A stretch of DNA of 64,000 nucleotides from Clytia hemisphaerica (taxonomy: Eukaryota; Cnidaria; Hydrozoa; Leptothecata; Clytiidae), in the NCBI GenBank assembly GCA_902728285.1, contig CACVBU010000359.1, positions 1,836,386 through 1,900,385 on the forward strand. Reading direction: 5' to 3'. Below the pieces are notes generated by a model. The model did no database searches. It was not told the DNA's origin and saw nothing but the letters and a program-made list of their open reading frames with translations. Shown here in pieces: positions 21,630 through 33,169 of the stretch. A program made the translations under genes and the position numbers. Position 1 is the first letter of the stretch. Each line of letters begins with the position of its first letter.

Positions 21630-23205
21630 CCGACAACGAACCTCAACATGGCCCGAGAATTCTCGGGCCTCTTCGGGCCATGTTCGGGCCGAGAGACCCT
21701 ATCAATTCTTTTTGCCCGAACTTGACCCGAATCATTCGGGCCACGTTCGGGCTACGACTTAAGACGTAAACTGTTCAACCTATACCTTTGTGCCTGTGTC
21801 AGAAGATTCCATTGATTAATCCAGCTTGTCCAGTCATAATGAAATTAAAACGTGAAAATGACGTTGAAAATGTGTGAAAATGTTCATTTTAATTTATTTC
21901 GTCGCGTTTCATCCAGTTCATGTTGCTAAATAAACTTAACAAGCTCCTCGTGGACCACGCTTCAAAGTTTTAAACCAGGACCAGTTACGACCCTCGACAT
22001 GGCCCGAGAATTCTCGGGCCAAAACTTTTATTGGAATTCGCGTAAAGCCCGAGTATGGCCCGTGCGTGGCCCGAGAATTCGGGACGTGTTCGGGCCACAC
22101 GCGGGCCACGCACGGGCTACACTCGGGCCAATTTTTGAAAACATGATTTAAACAGGCGTGTAATTTCAGGACTGATTTTTTTAAACATTTTCTTTGAGAA
22201 AAACTTGGTTTCTCTTACTTAATTACAGTATATTAAATATATGAATGTTATACAGTCAGGGAAATCCCTCAATTGCGGTATACTGCAATTGCGGTAGTTT
22301 TCATTCGTGATTAGCCCACAAAGGCTTATAACAGCTACATATAGTGCTGGTCGACAAAGATAAACAAACATCGACTGTAAAAAATCGTACGAGAAGATAG
22401 CTTTTCTTTATTAAAAGAATCTGATCTACGGAAAAAATATTTTGTCTGTGCGTTAAAAAGATATCATTAATTATGTACAAAAATTGCCTGTTTTCTCCTT
22501 GAATCTTGAATTCTGTTTCTTGAATATACTGCAATTGCGGTATATGAAAAATTTAAAAGTGACGTTTATACCGCAATTGCAGTAAGAAATTACTACCGCA
22601 ATTGAGGGATTTCCCTGACTGTTATAAATTCATATAAATATTAAATGTCTTATTTGGTATGAAAACATAGTTATAAATATACTTAGGGTGGAAATATTTG
22701 CTAGTAAACTGGTCCTGGTTTTAAACTGAAGCGTGTCCACGGGAAGCTCGTAAAGTTTTTTTGAGCGATATAAACAAAACAGACAAATCTTATTTTGTAC
22801 TATTTTGTTTGACTGGAGATGCTGAATCAATTTAAACATGGCCCGAAAATGGCCCAAATGACTCGGGTCATGTTCGGGCCAAAAGAATTGATAGGGTCTC
22901 TCGGCCCGAACATGGCCCGAAGAGGCCCGAGAATTCTCGGGCCATGTCGAGGGTCGTGACCAGTTTAATAGCAAATATTTAAGTGAAATCTAATTTTTCT
23001 AGAGAAAATATTGAAAAAATGCAGTCCTGAAATTACACGCGGGTTTAAATCATGATTTCGAAAGTTAGCCCGCGTGTGGCCCGCGTGAGGCCCGCCCGCA
23101 GCCCGTAAACTCGGGCCATGCCCGGGCCATCCTCGGGCTTTATGCGCATTCCAATAAAAGTTTTAGCCCGAGAATTCTCGGGCCATGTGTCGAGGGGTCG
23201 TGCCC
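21630..23205. mobile_element. Nested inverted repeats with GGCCCGAGAATTCTCGGGCC palindromes
   Basis: The perfect 20-bp palindrome GGCCCGAGAATTCTCGGGCC occurs at 21650-21669, 22001-22020 and 22924-22943, with a near-copy at 23165-23184. Flanking words (CGACCCTCGACAT; CCAAAACTTTTATTGGAAT) recur in inverted orientation on the far side, so the cluster is a set of nested foldback elements. It also holds a separate MITE at 22253-22621. All open frames across it are repeat translations. Confidence 0.75.
22253..22621. mobile_element. 369-bp MITE with TTATA target duplication
   Basis: CAGTCAGGGAAATCCCTCAA on the left is matched by TTGAGGGATTTCCCTGACTG on the right. TTATA lies directly outside both ends (22248-22252 and 22622-22626), a likely 5-bp target duplication. 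TGCAATTGCGGTA words recur near both ends. The element is inserted inside the GGCCCGAG palindrome cluster. Confidence 0.8.
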
Positions 23206-23768
23206 GACACCGCCTGGATAAAGAAAGGCTGTGTGGCATCAATGGTGATGAGAAGCACCTTTTATCCCTGAGCTCAAACTTTCCCTGAAACGATCAAACA
23301 CCCAAACCACGAAAGCCCTATGTTCTTCTAGTCGTTCTAATCTATAACTGACGACAAATTTTTGAATGAATTTGTTTAGTACTTTTTTGGTGGTGTGGTT
23401 CAAGGTGATTAACGCTAGTTTTTGGAAAAGATAAGAGGGGGTAAATATATTCAAAGCACATGTATGAAGTACATCTTTTACCTTTGGTAGATTCGAGTGG
23501 TGTAAGGATTCGTCTCTTTCATCGACATTAAGTGTGATTTCTTTTTTTTTTGTTGCTTGACAGAAACTTTCAGTTCGCCATTTTCTTCGTCTGTATGTAT
23601 TGGTAGATCAGCCAATCACAGCGCGTTGATTGTGAGGATTACGTCACCTTTTCAATTCCTAATTGTACGGTAAACGATAAATGTACTGATACGAGATTTT
23701 ACCACTGACCTTTATATAACCCTGGACCAAACAATATCTGCCATCTTTGATTGGAGTTTTTTTAGAAT

Positions 23769-24499
23769 TAGTCGCGCGGCTGAGGTCGAAAAAAGTGGCT
23801 AGAAAATGATTTTCGTGATACACCTCTTAGATTCCACTTTTTTCGATGGAAACTCTCGAATTAGTATATGTAGATTCCAAAATCAAAAAGTTTCCACGAT
23901 ATTATCGTGCAAGTAATGAGTAAATGGCGATTTTTAGCGTTTCCAGGCAAAATTGCAAGGCCTGGAAATTCATGATTTTTGGGGGGTCTTCAAATTAAAA
24001 AAATACCTATATCACATGATAGAGCTCTTCAAACTGAGCAAAAAAGTGTATTACACCAAAGTCCCAACTTCTCTAGATCAAAAGTTATGGGCCTATTTGT
24101 GGTAAAAAACTGATGGAAAACAGGGAATTTCCCCACAATCTGCATTAATTTATGCAAAATTAAACACCTTTTTGAGCACAAATAGGCCCATAACTTTTGA
24201 TCTAGAGAAGTTGGGACTTTGGTGTAATACACTTTTTTGCTCAGTTTGAAGAGCTCTATCATGTGGTATAGGTCTTTTTTTAATTTGAAGAACCCCCAAA
24301 AATCATGAATTTCCAGGCCTTGCAATTTTGCCTGGAAACGCAAAAAATCGCCAATTACTCGTTACTTGCACGATAATATCGTGGAAACTTTTTGATTTTG
24401 TAATCTACACATACTAATTCGCGAGTTTCCATTGTTTTTTTTGGAATCTAAAAGATGTATCACGAAATGAAACGTTTTTCGACCTCAGCCGCGCGACTA
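23769..24499. mobile_element. 731-bp near-complete palindrome (foldback transposon)
   Basis: TAGTCGCGCGGCTGAGGTCG on the left is matched by CGACCTCAGCCGCGCGACTA on the right. Pairing continues almost to the centre, for example CCAAAGTCCCAACTTCTC with GAGAAGTTGGGACTTTGG, leaving a loop of only some tens of bases. AAT flanks both sides (23766-23768; 24500-24502), and the empty site is preserved in copy 1 at about 3365. No coding frame of note. Confidence 0.85.
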
Positions 24500-25326
24500 A
24501 ATTGGTACCCAAGGAGAAGCCATTGCAATGCTAAAAATTAACGTCTAGCGCCGCTACATCATCAAAAGAATTTGAGGGAAAGTAGACCTAGCTCTCTCGA
24601 TGCATTTACACCGCTATCGAGTAGTGCCGACATTAGGGTACCAACCCGGGGGGGTACTAGGATTGATGGGTGTCGGGTATGTGCGTGCCAGACCTCTGGA
24701 CCCTTACCCTTAGAGAGACTGAATTTTGGTGAAAAGGTGACCCTTAGAGAGACTCAGTGTAGAAAAACCCAACCCTTAGAGAGACTTTTTCACAAAAAAT
24801 TTCTATAATGGGCCAAAGAAATTCGATTTTTAAAAGAATTTCCCCAATTTTCGAAAAATTTCTCTAATTTTTGAAAAATTTTCTCACTTTTTTAAAAATG
24901 TTCTCACTTTTTTGACTTTTCACTTTTCTTTGACCCGAGTTTGTGAAAAAACCGACCCTTAGAGAGACTGATTTTGACTTTTGTTGTTTTGGTAACCCTT
25001 AGAGAGACTTTGGGAGGGTGAAAAACCCTACCCTTAAGGCACGCACATACCCAGCACCCATTTTTGCCTAAGTACCCCCCCCGGGGGTACCAATTTTCAA
25101 AAAACTCCGATCAAAGATTTTGCTTGGCTGGGATTGAGAAGCTTTGTCCAGGGTTATATAAAGGTCAGTGGATTTTACATAGGCCATTTCACGGTCGAAA
25201 TGGATCATGGGTAATCAGGACTGATTGCGCCTCCATTACGGCTTCCCGCGCAGTGGTCCTGATTACCCATTACGCTTTGCGACTGTGAAATGGCCTATTG
25301 AACTGACTGTTTGTGGTGGAAAATGT

Positions 25327-25846
25327 TATATCGGATGGCCAAAAGTCACCTCACCTTCTTTTCTTTTCTTTCCTATCTCTTATCTGACTGTCTGAGTTTC
25401 TGAGACTTAGTTTCTCATTTCTGACTGAGTTTTCATACCTGTCAATCATTTGTCCATCAATTTCGACCAGTCTAATTTTCGCACCGAGTGGGATTCGAAC
25501 CACCACCAAAGAAAGACCTTCAAATTCGGAAGCCAGCGCTCTATCCGTTGAGCCATCGCCGCACAGCAAAACCACGCAATTCATAACATATTATACCGAA
25601 CTGGCAAAAGACGGGGGTAATATTATTATAATATGGGTAACAGTACCCCTTTTTTAAACCTGACTGAAATTCGAGCCGTTACTAGCAACCCTGCGGGGCC
25701 CAAGGCGCCGAGTATGCACCCGGCACAGTGACAAGCCGTTACTAGCAACCCTGACCCTACCTAACCCCCGGAAAAGTGACTATCAGCGATCCGTGGATAA
25801 AAAAATAAAATTAAAAAATGAAGGTGACTATTGGCCATCCGATATA
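25327..25846. mobile_element. TIR element with tRNA-like core, copy 2
   Basis: Second copy of 4192-4711, with the same TATATCGGATGGCCA ends and a minus-strand tRNA-like core at 25481-25562. Confidence 0.75.
25481..25562 (-). ncRNA. tRNA-derived sequence, copy 2
   Basis: Identical to 4346-4427, with the same A-box TGGCTCAACGG and B-box GGTTCGAATCC. Confidence 0.6.
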
Positions 25847-26210
25847 AGAGCATCCGTTTGTGGTTGGATTCTAGAATTGCGCGATTGCTTTTAAGGAATT
25901 TCAAAAATGGAGGTTTTTGGCATTTGGTGGGAAAATGAAAAAAATGTTCCAGTTTCAGCTACTGACCGACCGACCGACCCATTTTTCAAAGCTTCTAGGA
26001 CACGAACCAAACAATCAATTGGGCCTGGCCTAGGGAGGTCAGTCAAATTTTCGAACATCATAATATATATAAGGGGCCACTCACATATTGATTTTTCCCA
26101 TGCTTAGCGTCATCCCGACGCTATAGGATGGGTGGGTTAAATCAAGCGATGCTAAGAAAATCTAGTAGAGATATCAATTTTCAAGGCCCAACAGATGCTC
26201 AAATTTCCAG

Positions 26211-26559
26211 AGGACCCTGCCGACGCACCGGACTGTCCGGTGTATTTGTCCGGTGGCAAAAAGTATCCTTTCGCTACACCGGACGCAATAAGTCCGGTGT
26301 CAGTCCGGTGTTGCATACAGGGAATTTTGGACACCGGACATTTATGAAACAAAAAAAAATTAAGAAACACCGGACGCACCGGACTGGTCATGTCCGGTGT
26401 TTTGATTGTCCGGTGGAAAAAAATATCCTTCTCCAACACCGGACATCCGACTTTCTTAAGTCCGGTGTAGAGATTGTCCAGTGGTAAAAAAAATTCTCAT
26501 TTTACACCGGACTTTCGCGTGTCCGGTGTTCGTTAAGTCCGGTGCGTCGGCAGGGTCCT
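26211..26559. mobile_element. CACCGGAC MITE, copy 2
   Basis: Second copy of 5076-5424, with the same terminal repeats and octamer pattern. Confidence 0.85.
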
Positions 26560-27590
26560 ATTTCCAGAAAACTATAACTTTCATACTTATATTATTTTTC
26601 TAGTAGCCAGTTGGGTGTTTAAGATAAAAACAGCAAATTTATTGCTCTTTTCTGCAATTATTGTTGAAAACGGCAATTTTTTCAACAATGAAATGCTGAG
26701 TCAGCAAAAAAGTAAAAAAGTAAATAAATGAAAATTGGCATTTTCGGCAATTATTGCCGTTTTTGGAAATAAAGTTGATTTTATTATTGAACACGTGGTA
26801 TTTGACACCCTCACAATAAATAGGTCCACTGTGCCTCGTTCAGTTTTGTTTTCAACTGGTTTTTGCCGGAAATGCAGATAGCAAAATCGAGTCATATCCA
26901 GTCATATGTAAACAAACTTACGATGGAGGCTTTGTTTTCTCTTACTGACTGTGTTTCGGCATCAATACAGGATCTTGTTATATACATATTATTTTAGAAT
27001 TTTTCATGTTATTGAGCAATGAAAAATTACTTTAAAAATCCGAAAAACCTTTAGTAGAGGGCATTTTGTAAAATCGCTCGAATGTTTTGATCAAAGCACT
27101 TGTTATACATTTTTGGAAAGCTAAGGGGTAGGGGAATCGAAATTACAATGTTTCCAATTTTTTTTCGGTCACTTTGGTCTGATTTTCGGACAAATATGAA
27201 CGGTCTCAGGCAAAAATCATAGGGTTAAAAATTAATGAAAATTTTAGCTCGAGAAAACGGAGACCTGTTGTATATTTTTGGAAAGCTCTCAAAAATTAAG
27301 ATTAGAGATATATTGCAAGTATAGTTGATTTCAGTACCTAAATCGAGATATTGAGCTTCAAAAAGCGCAAAAACTGGACAAAAATAGCTGTTTCTGGCTG
27401 AAAAACACGGTTTTCAAGGGTTAATATCTCGAGAAGCAAATATAAGCTATTTATAGTTTACCTGCTTTGTTGAAAATAATTTTTATGACGCGCGTGCTAT
27501 TATTTTCAAAGAGTGTTTTAGGCGTGCTTAAATCGCACGCCTTGGAGTTTTTTTAACCTTTTTAGGCGTGTTATTTTCGCACTCGTAAAT

Positions 27591-28080
27591 CATTTTACGC
27601 GTGTGCCAGCGCGCGCGCGTGCTTTCACACGCCATTCATGGCCAGGCCTGAAAAACAAAACCTGATTTACAAAATTTGTGGGTTGTAAAATGTATATCTG
27701 CTAGTCATAAAATTTATTTAATGATGTCATGCATAATTATGTTTAATATATCATTATTGAATTCGAGATTACATCCAGCAGCCATTGAGAAACATCTGAA
27801 TTCCCACCATCTTGAAATTTCTGACTTTGCATGATTTTTTATTATCCAATCATGATGTTTTATTTACCCGGAATTCTGGTGGCGAGTAACTCATAAAAAA
27901 TACTCGCGTAACAAATATAAGATTCTGAAATGGTAGAGTAGAGCTGCAAGCAGAGCTGTATCGTTCACTTGCACTGTTAAATTGGTTATGAAATTTTGCT
28001 GCTTTGATTGGTCAGGCATTTAATGGCTATGCAAGTTTCCCTCCTCCTATGCAAGTTACCCGATCTCATGGTATAACCCA
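27591..28080. other. Sequence right of duplication copy 2
   Basis: The ACGCGTGTG and CACACGCC words continue the right end of the duplicated block beyond the point where copy 1 stops, so copy 2 may preserve more of the source sequence. No gene recognised. Confidence 0.4.
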
Positions 28081-28084
28081 GACG

Positions 28085-29757
28085 TAATTAATCGAACCAA
28101 TCGAACGGTATTTTTAATCGAACTTTGTCGAACTTAATCGAACCTTGTTGGCCGATTAATGTTCGACTAAGTTCGGTTGTCGAACTTTAATCGAATACTC
28201 GCAAATTTCTCAAAATACAAAGTTCGATTAAGTTCGATTACTGAAATCGAACTTAATCGAACTTCTTTTAAAGAGACCTCGACAGTTCGATTAGTTCGAT
28301 TACATTAATCAAACTTAATCTAACTAATCGAACTTTGTCAAGTTTAATCGAACAAAAAATTGAGAAAACCCGAGCAACTGAAGGCCGCTCCACTTGCGCG
28401 TAATTTGATCGCACTTTTTGCCGGCCTTTGACGACGACACTTTGAGGAGCCTTGAAGCACCCCCGCTGGTGCAGGCGTGTACCCTCACATTCCCCCAGAC
28501 CAGTGGGCACCGATCAAACTCCCCGGAACCCCGACCGGGACCCCCAGGGGCCGTCCACGGTGGTACCCAAATGAGGTCATTTTTCCCAATTTTGACAAAT
28601 TTTCGCCAATTTTCCAATTTTTGCCGGTTTTTGACGACGCTTTAAGGAACTTTGAAGGGCCCCCACCGGTGCAGGCGTGTACCCTCACATCCCCCTGACC
28701 AGTGGGCACCGATCGAACTGCCCGGAACCCCAGCCGGGACCTCCAGGGGTCGTCCACGGTGGTACCCAAAGGAGGTAATTTTTTCCAATTTTGACCAATT
28801 CTTGCCAATTTTCAAGCCTTGCCAAGCATTTTAAAGGCTTTTGGAGCACTGACGGAGGGTGCTGGCTTTGAGGGACAGTAAGGCAGAGGGTATCCAAAGG
28901 GGTCCGAAGGGCTATGGGAGGCTGTGGAGGGCTGTAAAGGCCTCAATTGGTCTCACCGGTGATTTTTCCTGGTGAGAAAGGGGTGTAGCAGCCTCAATTG
29001 AGGAGGTCATTTTTGGCAATTTTTGCCGGCTTTTGACGGCACTTTGAGGAACTTTGAAGGACCCCCAATGGTGCAGGCGTGTACTCTCACATCCCCCTGA
29101 CCAGTAGTGAGCACCGATCGGACCCCCTGGCAAACCAGCCGGGACCCCAAGGGGCCGTCCGTGGTGGTACCAAAAGTAGGTCATTTTTTTCCAATTTTGA
29201 CCAATTTTCAAGCCTTTCCGCCTTTCTAAGCCTTTTAAATGCTTTGGATGACTGATGGAAGGTGCTAGCTTTGAGGGAAAGCAAGGCAGAGGGTACCCAA
29301 AGCGGGGTCCAAAGGGGTCTGAAGGGCTGTGGTAGGCTGTGGGGGGTGGGGGGTTTCTGTAGAGGCCTCGATTGGTCCCACCGGGGCTGGTACCCAAAGG
29401 AGGTCAATTTTTGCCGGCTTTTGATAACACTTTGAGAAACTTTGAATGACCCCCGACGATGCAGACGTGTACCCTCACACCCCTGACCAGTGGGCACCAC
29501 CGGACCCCCCCGGGACCTCGGCCGGGACCTCCAAGGGCCGTCCATGGAGGAGGTCATTTTTTGTTGTCGTACTTTTTCGAACGGAGTTTTTTATCGAATT
29601 TGTCGAACCTTTCTTGTTGTCGAACTTTATCGAACGGAGTTTTTTGTCGAATTTGTCGAACACTTCTCGTTGTCGAACTTTTGTCGAACTTAGTATGTTT
29701 TGTCGAACTTAATCGAATACTCACAATTTTAGCGACTTTTGAAAAGTTCGATTAAAG
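28085..29757. mobile_element. Composite repeat: TCGAAC-rich ends around GC-rich tandem units
   Basis: Both ends are arrays of AATCGAACTTTGTCGAAC-like words, in opposite orientation overall. Between them a unit of roughly 200 bp (GCCGG...TTTGA; GGTGCAGGCGTGTACCCTCA; GACCAGTGGGCACC; GGTACCCAAA) occurs four times, starting near 28420, 28620, 29029 and 29412. A second module (AGGGTGCTGGCTTTGAGGGA; GGCAGAGGGTA) occurs twice, near 28855 and 29265. It is far more GC-rich than its surroundings. The open frames on both strands are translations of the unit. Confidence 0.75.
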
Positions 29758-30276
29758 AATTTAAATTCCCTACTTTCCTTCATTTTCTTTTGACTTTAAA
29801 AACAACCATATGATCTAAAAAAATTGTTCTAAAAGTTCTGAAATATTTTCATTTTAAAAACTCCTAATTTCATTATTTTTTGGACATCAAAATTTAGCTT
29901 AGATTGATTTTTATATTTTTGCAAGGCAAATTTAACTATAAAAAAAAGTTTTTGTAGATAAAATTTCGCAAATCATGATTGAATATGTTTTGCTAGTCAT
30001 GTGTTGAATAATTAAAAACTCCAGCATCAAAACAATGATGAGAAAAAATTAATTCACACTTATGATAATTATTCATTGTGTCACATTGTTTTAATGCTAG
30101 AGCTCTGAATTATAATTATTAAATAATGTACTATTGTTCCTAATAATATGTGCAAGAGAAAAGTTTCATCCTTATTGAATTGTCAGATGGGTTTTATTTA
30201 TACAACAAAAGGTAATTCTCTATCTAGGGGTCCTATAATATTTATGTCTCAGGCAAAGCATTCTAATTTCATCTTT
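29758..30276. other. Intergenic, nothing recognised
   Basis: AT-rich, no exon or terminal repeat seen. Confidence 0.4.
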
Positions 30277-30280
30277 TACA

Positions 30281-31401
30281 GGGCAAAATTATTTTAAAGG
30301 GAACCAGAGACCTCCTTGATTTCAAAAGGATATCGTGCTTAAAGTGGAGATTGTCATTGAATGATTTTAATTTCAGAGGATGCACAATAAAAAATGCTGA
30401 AAAATGAGAGCTCATACAAGTCTGTAGCACAAGCGAAACTAAAGTTATGGCATTTTAAAGCTCAAAAACTGCCCATTTTTTCCATGAAACAGAGTGTCAC
30501 CCAAAAATTTGCATTGTTAAAGTGGTTAATAAATTGACACTGACTGATGATCATGCTATCAAAGTCATGATTTTTAGCCATAGCAACTATAACACTTTGA
30601 GAAAATCAAAAAGATTTTTGGTAACACTCAACCAATTTTTTAAATTTATCATGAATGCGGTACACATGATATGAAACAGAATCGGCTGTAAAAATTTTAT
30701 TTAACTTTAGAACCCTATATAGGGTTAATGGAAAGGTTTTCAAGATAGATCAAATGCTTAGATTTTGATACAAAGTTACTGTATCTGCTTAAAAAATGTT
30801 TGAGGTGATATGGTTAAGTGAAAATTTCATAATTTTTATTTCAGTAAAGTAAGATAATTTTCCGTCATTCCGTAACCAAAAATGATTTCTCAATTAAAAA
30901 CCAGTCTTCCCCCAATTGCAATTAATTTATGCCTGGTTTGAAAGTACTCAGTAAGAGGTAGAAACTTGCCAAATATTTTACTCTAAAAATGTTTCCTTAA
31001 AACTTTACAGCATTTTTAATTTTTCCGTCATTCCGTAACCAAGATTTTCAGAAAATAAAATCCTCAACCGTTCAATCCAGGGAAGGCCAAACATGCTGTA
31101 AATGAGTTTTCTTGATCAATTGTTGGCCTATGTTGGATTTTGAACAACTAAAACTGCAGCATTCATTGTATTTTTTGTGATATGGCTGTGGCTGTTTTTT
31201 AGGCTAAAGAGCTTTAATTTCAAGGCTTTTTAGCCTAAAAAATGGCAAAATCATGTTTCGGAAGTGCTGTAGCTCTAAAACAACTGCAAACGAGTTTAAG
31301 ATACTATGAGAAATGATACATATAAATTTGAAAATGTTAACTGAAAAAAAATTTTCAGCTCCCAGATGCACTTTTTGGTTCCCTTTAAAATAATCTTGCC
31401 C
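30281..31401. mobile_element. 1.1-kb TIR element with TACA target duplication
   Basis: The left end GGGCAAAATTATTTTAAAGG with GAACCA is matched by TGGTTCCCTTTAAAATAATC and TTGCCC on the right, a 26-bp TIR with one mismatch. TACA lies directly outside both ends (30277-30280; 31402-31405). The word TTTTTCCGTCATTCCGTAACC or close variants occur twice inside. No transposase frame, so it is non-autonomous. Confidence 0.8.
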
Positions 31402-33169
31402 TACATCAACTTCATTTCTGAGATGCCTTGGAGTTTTTACAAGATACTTCACTAATTGGTCATTTAAAGTGATAGAGATGACGCGTTCTTTAGAACAAGT
31501 AATAAGATTCCTTTATTACATCTTAACGACCAACCAAATCAAATAAGAGCTTGTAAAAACTCCAGCTTGTCCCTCATTTCTTGAGTAAAACAATATTCAA
31601 GCAAGAAAAAAACAACAGGAGAAAAAATTTCATCTATTTCATCTAAGAAAATTTACAATTTCCTTGTTATTTGATAGTGAATAGTTAGTTAAAAGTGTTA
31701 CTTGTTATTAAGAGACACCGGTATATGAGTATTGAGTAATGATTGCAGCGATCGGGTCTACTGGAGCATGTATTTAACTTTAGTTTCTTTAAATTTTGGG
31801 AAAATTGCTCAAAAAAAATATTATCCTAAAAATGGCCATGTTAACTAAGTCCATCCACAATGATTATAAACTAGCCGGTACCCGGCGTCGCACGCCGGTT
31901 AAGCTGTAGCTGAACGCACTAAAAGTCCTTTGGATGTTGAAGCTGGCTTAAAAAAGCGATCAAATGAAAAAAAGAAATCTGTACAACGTTTAACTCTAAC
32001 CTTCCCCGGGTGTCTTATCTTTAAACCATATTTGGATCGTTTACTGCCCCCCCTCCCGAGACATAATTTTTTGTTTAAGTCAAAAGTTATCAGAAAGAGC
32101 ATCGTTTACTGTACCAGTGTCGTTTGAAACGACTCTGCAGGTAGTTATTTTTCTCGCTTTGCTCGCGTTAAATATGCCGTCCAGTTTGAATGACAATTTT
32201 TCAGGAAAAGTGGGAAGGTCAAAAAGAATAGTGCAACTTTTTGTTTTTATCAGATCGAAAAAATATAAAATTCGAAGTTGCTTTTTTAAACCCTTGTCAT
32301 AACTTTTCGAATTTAAAACATAAAAAATGACGTACACGCTTTTTAGCAGTAACAACCAATGAAGTAAAAGACCGAAGGGCTAGAAGTCAGTCAAGTTGCG
32401 CGGCCTTGAACGGCTCGCCTGGTTTTTACACAAGTGACAGATTGAAACTAAAATTTACCTCTAAATTTCGAAAAATATCAATCGTAAACAAAGGAACTGC
32501 TAGATTCAATCTGTCGTCAAAATGCGGCGCATTTTTTCTCTTGCCTGAGAAAGGTTAGAGATTGAACTTTAGCCCTTCGGGCTTTAAACTCAATGGTAAC
32601 GACGGCTTGAATATTTTTATAAGAAAAAAGAATTGAACTAATTTTTTCTTATGCTTTATATCGCCCTTTTGTTGTTGTCCACAAACCTTTTATGTTTTGA
32701 TTTACTTTTGAAATATTCTTTTCTATGAACTGAAATTGTTTTGTTTTGAAAAGAATTCGAATGTCATTAATAAAATATGATCGTTAAATACATTCGAAAA
32801 CATTTAAAACAAAAGAAGAGAGAAAAAGGCAAGTTTGGGCAGAAGTTAAAATTACTAAATGTAGATGGGCCTTAAATTTCAAAACAAAGGCTTAATAAAG
32901 TCTAAACCAAGCTCTATCCGATCTTTTGCAAATGGCGCGAATTCATAAAAACAAATTTGTGGAGCAAGAGACTAAAAGTCATAATTTTAAAACACAAACA
33001 AAGCGAAAACGAAAGTGGTGACACACAGACATACAAAGCACCGCTATTAATATATAGATGTCATGTATTTGTTGTAACTGGTTGTAATACAATTCATTTC
33101 CATCTTTTTGTATAGAGAAAAATATTACTTAGAAATTTATAAATGACGATGTGAGTATTGTTAAAGAAA
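31402..33169. other. Upstream region of KNL1, possible degenerate retroelement
   Basis: A block starts with ACTAGCCGGTACCCGGCGTC at 31872 and ends near TATTAATATATAGAT at about 33060. Starts and ends of this style occur in some non-LTR-type elements, but I see no reverse transcriptase frame, so the assignment is weak. The KNL1 promoter and 5' UTR should lie in the right part. Confidence 0.3.

Larger units (their letters stand above)
23254..27590. repeat. Segmental duplication, copy 2
   Basis: Near-identical to 2852-6456. The length difference of 732 bp is explained by one 731-bp foldback insertion at 23769-24499 plus its 3-bp duplication, minus two single-base indels. It carries second copies of the TIR element with nested palindrome (23702-25172), the hairpin (25179-25298), the tRNA-bearing TIR element (25327-25846) and the CACCGGAC MITE (26211-26559). 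Confidence 0.9.

Noticed and set aside
28268-29755. Several 60-160-residue ORFs on both strands
   Set aside because: All are translations of the GC-rich tandem unit.
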